A stretch of DNA of 64,000 nt from Owenweeksia sp048267305 (lineage in GTDB: Bacteria; Bacteroidota; Bacteroidia; Flavobacteriales; Schleiferiaceae): positions 186,001-250,000 of the forward strand of contig JBLWXT010000001.1 of NCBI GenBank assembly GCA_048267305.1. The letters are read 5' to 3'. Shown here piece after piece: positions 61,354 through 64,000 of the stretch; position 1 is the stretch's first letter; each line of letters begins with the position of its first letter. The translations under genes and the position numbers were made by a program. The notes under the pieces are model-generated. The model ran no database searches. It worked only from the letters and a program-made list of their open reading frames with translations, and was not told the DNA's origin.

Positions 61354-62082
61354 CTAAAAAACCCTCCCCGTCCCGTTGGATTCAACTTTTATTACATTTC
61401 CGGATTCATCATATATCCTGATAAGGAAATTGAAAAGCTCACCAACTTTATAGCTGTCTTTTCCTTTGAAGAAGTGCTGTTTGGTTAGAGATGTTGCTCC
61501 TGCAGCATCATGTGTAACAGAATTAAATATCTTGATCTTGTTTCCTTGTGTATCCACATTCCACATTTCCAACACTATTTTGTCAAGGCCCTCAGAATCC
61601 TCGGCTTTATAAACCACTTCAAGCCGGGAGGTGGTGTCAGCGCTAGCCACTGTATCGTTATATATAAAGTTGCCGGTAGGGGGATTGGCATCTACCACGT
61701 TAAAATTTTCATCTACCACAGTGGAATTTCCTCCTTTGTCACGGCAGGTAATCAAAATGTAATTGGAGCCTAAAATATCAACGCCAGCGGGCGGATCAAC
61801 CATAATGGAGAGATTATCCTTAACACCACTAATGCCACGCTGAGTGTAAAAGTAGGGGGCACCTGCACTTACATTAGAGCCCAGCGAAACCTCTACATGC
61901 TTTAAACCCTTGTCATCGGCAAATGTCAGTTCAATTGGAATTTTTTCACCCGTCTTTACATCCTTTACCGGTTTTAAAATGGTTACAGAAGGAGCAACGT
62001 CCTCCTCCGGAGCGTTATTATCACCACAGGCAGATAACATCAATAACGAAAAAATGCCAACGAATAAATTTATAGCCTTCAT
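61354..62082 (-). CDS. Hypothetical lipoprotein, Ig/cadherin-like (DUF4625-like)
   Basis: 242 residues, lipobox LMLSAC. Two beta-sandwich stretches: PSVTILKPVKDVKTGEKIPIELTFADDKGLKHVEVSL and VVYKAEDSEGLDKIVLEMW in outline, each with the aspartate-rich D-x-x-G-L signature of DUF4625/Ig-like Bacteroidota surface proteins. Likely surface exposed; ligand unknown. Confidence 0.75.
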   Translation of the reverse strand: MKAINLFVGIFSLLMLSACGDNNAPEEDVAPSVTILKPVKDVKTGEKIPIELTFADDKGLKHVEVSLGSNVSAGAPYFYTQRGISGVKDNLSIMVDPPAGVDILGSNYILITCRDKGGNSTVVDENFNVVDANPPTGNFIYNDTVASADTTSRLEVVYKAEDSEGLDKIVLEMWNVDTQGNKIKIFNSVTHDAAGATSLTKQHFFKGKDSYKVGELFNFLIRIYDESGNVIKVESNGTGRVF

Positions 62083-62124
62083 AGGAATAAGGTTTTGAGC
62101 CTGAAATGTAAAAATTTTGAATGA

Positions 62125-63447
62125 CTAGTCTGTGGCCCTATCGATTAAGCGCTGATCTATCTGTTTACTGGTTTTTGCCCCCAGCTCGCGTAGTTTCTCC
62201 GTTCTCCTCACAAGATTTCCGGTGCCATCGGTGAGTTTTTTCATAGAGTCTTGATACGTCTTTTGTACAGTGCTCAATTGGTTACCGAGTTTCATCAGAT
62301 CTTCTGAAAAGGAGGAAAACTTGTCGTAAAGTGCTCCGGCTTGGCGGGCAATTTCCTCAGCATTCTTGTTCTGCAAATCCTGTTTCCATATGTAGGAAAT
62401 GGTGCGGAGCGTAGCCAGTAAAGTTGTGGTAGAAACCAAAACAATGTTTCTATCCAAGGCGCGCTCATACAGCAAAGGGTCTTCCCTAAGAGCCATGGTA
62501 AGGGCAGGCTCATTGGCCACAAACATCATCACATAATCTGGCTGGTTAATGTTGTATAGATTCTGATAGTTTCTATCACCAAGCCCTTTGATGTGTGCAT
62601 TCAGGCTGTCCAGATGTTGTTTTAAGAAGACGGCACGTTCAGTTTCATCTTCAGTATCGAAGTACTTGCTGTAAGCCGTTAATGAAACTTTAGAGTCCAG
62701 AACCAAATGTTTGCCATCGGGCAGGCTGATAATAAAATCGAGACGCTGATTGCTTCCTTCTTCGGTTTTAAGGTTCTTTTCTTTAAAATAGTGGATGTCT
62801 TTTTGAAGACCTGCTTTTTCCAGAATTCCTTCCAACTGCATTTCGCCCCAGCCGCCTTGCGTTTTAGAATCTCCGCGTAAAGCGAGGGTAAGGCTTTTGG
62901 CCTCCTGTGTAATTTGCTGGTTAAGTTCTTTCAGATTTTTGAGCTGTTCCTCTAGCGCAGCACCGCGTTTTTCACCTTGCAGGTTGGTGTCTTCTACCTT
63001 TTTTTGAAATTCGCCTAAGCGCTCTCTCAATGGAGTAAGTAGCTCACCAAGATTTACCTTATTCTGGTCTGTAAACTTTTTGCTTTTTTCTTCAAAAATC
63101 TCATTGGCCAGATTTTTAAACTCAATGGCAAATTTTTCATTTAGCTTTTCTACTTCGGCTTTTTGCTCCGCCAGGCGCTTTTCCTGATTGGCGAATTCCG
63201 TTTCTACCCGGGTTAGCCTGTTGCTTAAATCAAGCGAGCGATTTCGTTCAGCGGTGAGCTCTGGTTTAATTTCTTCCAGCTCTCGTTGTAGGGAGGCTTT
63301 GCGCTCTTCACTTAAAGTGAGAGAAGTTTTTAGTTGCGTAACTTCTTCGGTATTATCGGGCACCAGGCCTTGAAACTTGCTTTTGGCCATAAACCATGCA
63401 ATGGCGCCTCCAAGTACAACACCGGCTATTAACCATATAATTTCCAT
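62125..63447 (-). CDS. rmuC: RmuC family DNA-recombination protein
   Basis: 440 residues. N-terminal membrane anchor (3-19, IWLIAGVVLGGAIAWFM), long coiled coil (35-160), then the RmuC nuclease-like domain: GDSKTQGGWGEMQLEGILEKAGL and DGKHLVLDSKVSLTAYSKYFD, with YVMMFVANEPAL. In E. coli it limits inverted-repeat recombination. Four bases separate it from marC. Confidence 0.95.
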   Translation of the reverse strand: MEIIWLIAGVVLGGAIAWFMAKSKFQGLVPDNTEEVTQLKTSLTLSEERKASLQRELEEIKPELTAERNRSLDLSNRLTRVETEFANQEKRLAEQKAEVEKLNEKFAIEFKNLANEIFEEKSKKFTDQNKVNLGELLTPLRERLGEFQKKVEDTNLQGEKRGAALEEQLKNLKELNQQITQEAKSLTLALRGDSKTQGGWGEMQLEGILEKAGLQKDIHYFKEKNLKTEEGSNQRLDFIISLPDGKHLVLDSKVSLTAYSKYFDTEDETERAVFLKQHLDSLNAHIKGLGDRNYQNLYNINQPDYVMMFVANEPALTMALREDPLLYERALDRNIVLVSTTTLLATLRTISYIWKQDLQNKNAEEIARQAGALYDKFSSFSEDLMKLGNQLSTVQKTYQDSMKKLTDGTGNLVRRTEKLRELGAKTSKQIDQRLIDRATD

Positions 63448-63450
63448 AGT

Positions 63451-63999
63451 TTACTTGAAATAAAATTGATACAAACCAAACATCCCATTAAGGACCATTT
63501 GAGCGGCCAGGGAACCCACTATAAGCCCCATTAACCGGTTGAATACCTTAAGGCCGTTGACACCAAGTTTTTTCTTAATAAAGGGCATTCTCCTTAAAAT
63601 GATGTAATTGGCAAGGGAGCAAATAATAATGGCCGAAATTACCGACACATAGGACTCCCACCCCTTAGTGGATATACTTAAATTAATAAGGGTGGTAGCC
63701 AAGCCCGGGCCTACAATAATGGGTATCGCCAGCGGAACCATGCTTATGTCATTTCTCAATTGAGCAGCTACCTGTTCGCTTGCTTTGTGGTTCACCTTTT
63801 TGTCGTGGCCTTGTACCATGTTAAAACCCATAAGCAATAGAATTATTCCACCAAAAACACGCAATCCATCGGGGCGAATGCCAAAGAAATCAAAGATATA
63901 GATACCGCTAAGAAAGATGATGATCATCGCAATTACCACAGCCCGGCTGTTTTTGGAGGCAATTGTGTCAAACTCTTTTTTGGTAGTGTCTTCATCCAC
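63451..63999 (-). CDS. MarC family (UPF0056) membrane protein, N-terminus outside window
   Basis: 182 residues remain; the gene continues past the right edge, and the GTG at 63997-63999 is not the real start. Family segments VIAMIIIFLSGIYIFDFFGI, GLRVFGGIILLLMGFNMVQG, MVPLAIPIIVGPGLATTLI and the C-terminal LKVFNRLMGLIVGSLAAQMVLNG are clear. About 30 residues, including the I-D-P-x-G-x-x-P start, are missing. Six-helix inner-membrane protein; no confirmed drug-efflux role. Confidence 0.9.
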   Translation of the reverse strand: MDEDTTKKEFDTIASKNSRAVVIAMIIIFLSGIYIFDFFGIRPDGLRVFGGIILLLMGFNMVQGHDKKVNHKASEQVAAQLRNDISMVPLAIPIIVGPGLATTLINLSISTKGWESYVSVISAIIICSLANYIILRRMPFIKKKLGVNGLKVFNRLMGLIVGSLAAQMVLNGMFGLYQFYFK

Positions 64000-64000
64000 A

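Overview
The window is chromosomal DNA from a member of the Bacteroidota, most likely a Flavobacteriales-type marine or aquatic bacterium. The evidence is a C-terminal type IX secretion (T9SS) sorting domain at 60063-61346, many lipoproteins and PorT-like outer-membrane barrels, small protein families typical of the phylum (Lacal_2735-like, lmo0937-like, DUF2795), SecA without the C-terminal zinc motif, and promoters of the form TTG-N18/19-TAnnTTTG. Genes are dense and mostly housekeeping. I saw no tRNA, rRNA, CRISPR array, prophage or intact insertion sequence.

Layout. 1-227 holds the first 75 codons of a DUF4255/Pvc16-type protein running off the left edge; this family belongs to extracellular contractile injection systems. 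518-4927 holds uvrC with a coupled patatin-BamA-like phospholipase, and divergently a Nudix-VOC pair. 6336-11842 is mostly minus strand: a serine hydrolase, lipB, a sugar-phosphate isomerase (SIS) protein, a TlpA-like thioredoxin, lspA and a DksA/TraR-like protein. It leads back to a type-2 ileS whose class I signature is GIHH rather than HIGH. 15679-18214 encodes a dihydrofolate-reductase-like protein coupled to an ionotropic-glutamate-receptor-like K+ channel, then an SMP-30-like lipoprotein.

18309-25065 is an export operon: a TetR regulator behind a perfect 18-bp palindrome, then TolC, HlyD, two ABC ATPases and two ABC-2 permeases. The order matches the E. coli ybiH-ybhGFSR locus, with a TolC gene added and the double ATPase split in two. 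25062-31903 holds an AAA ATPase, RidA, an HD hydrolase, a large unknown secreted protein, membrane proteins and a CPA1-type antiporter. 31955-34366 is an arsenic operon (arsR-arsI-acr3-arsC) with the same operator-like 19-mer before arsR and before arsI. 34740-35207 is a lipoprotein gene broken by one in-frame amber codon.

35332-44826 holds a cobalamin adenosyltransferase, DUF2795, an OmpA lipoprotein, bestrophin, secA, a coiled-coil lipoprotein, and an ECF-like sigma factor translationally coupled to a protein with an inner-membrane segment and an outer-membrane barrel. 44823-54063 holds an LPG-synthase-like membrane protein, a DUF547 protein, an aminotransferase, an ABC-F protein, a 146-bp tandem repeat array, and an SGNH plus MBOAT O-acetylation pair. 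54181-64000 holds an orphan MacB/LolD-type ATPase, an atypical SDR, an aldehyde dehydrogenase, outer-membrane and small membrane proteins, a Cys-motif protein coupled to a macrodomain, a T9SS-exported serine hydrolase, a lipoprotein, rmuC and a truncated marC.

The points most worth following are: the injection-system edge; the GIHH IleRS; the paired degenerate motifs of the two ABC ATPases; the glutamate-receptor-like channel; the sigma/trans-envelope pair; the missing canonical start of lipB; and two diverged copies of a dispersed hairpin element (46846-46970 and 54883-54980) whose terminal stems differ in sequence but keep pairing.
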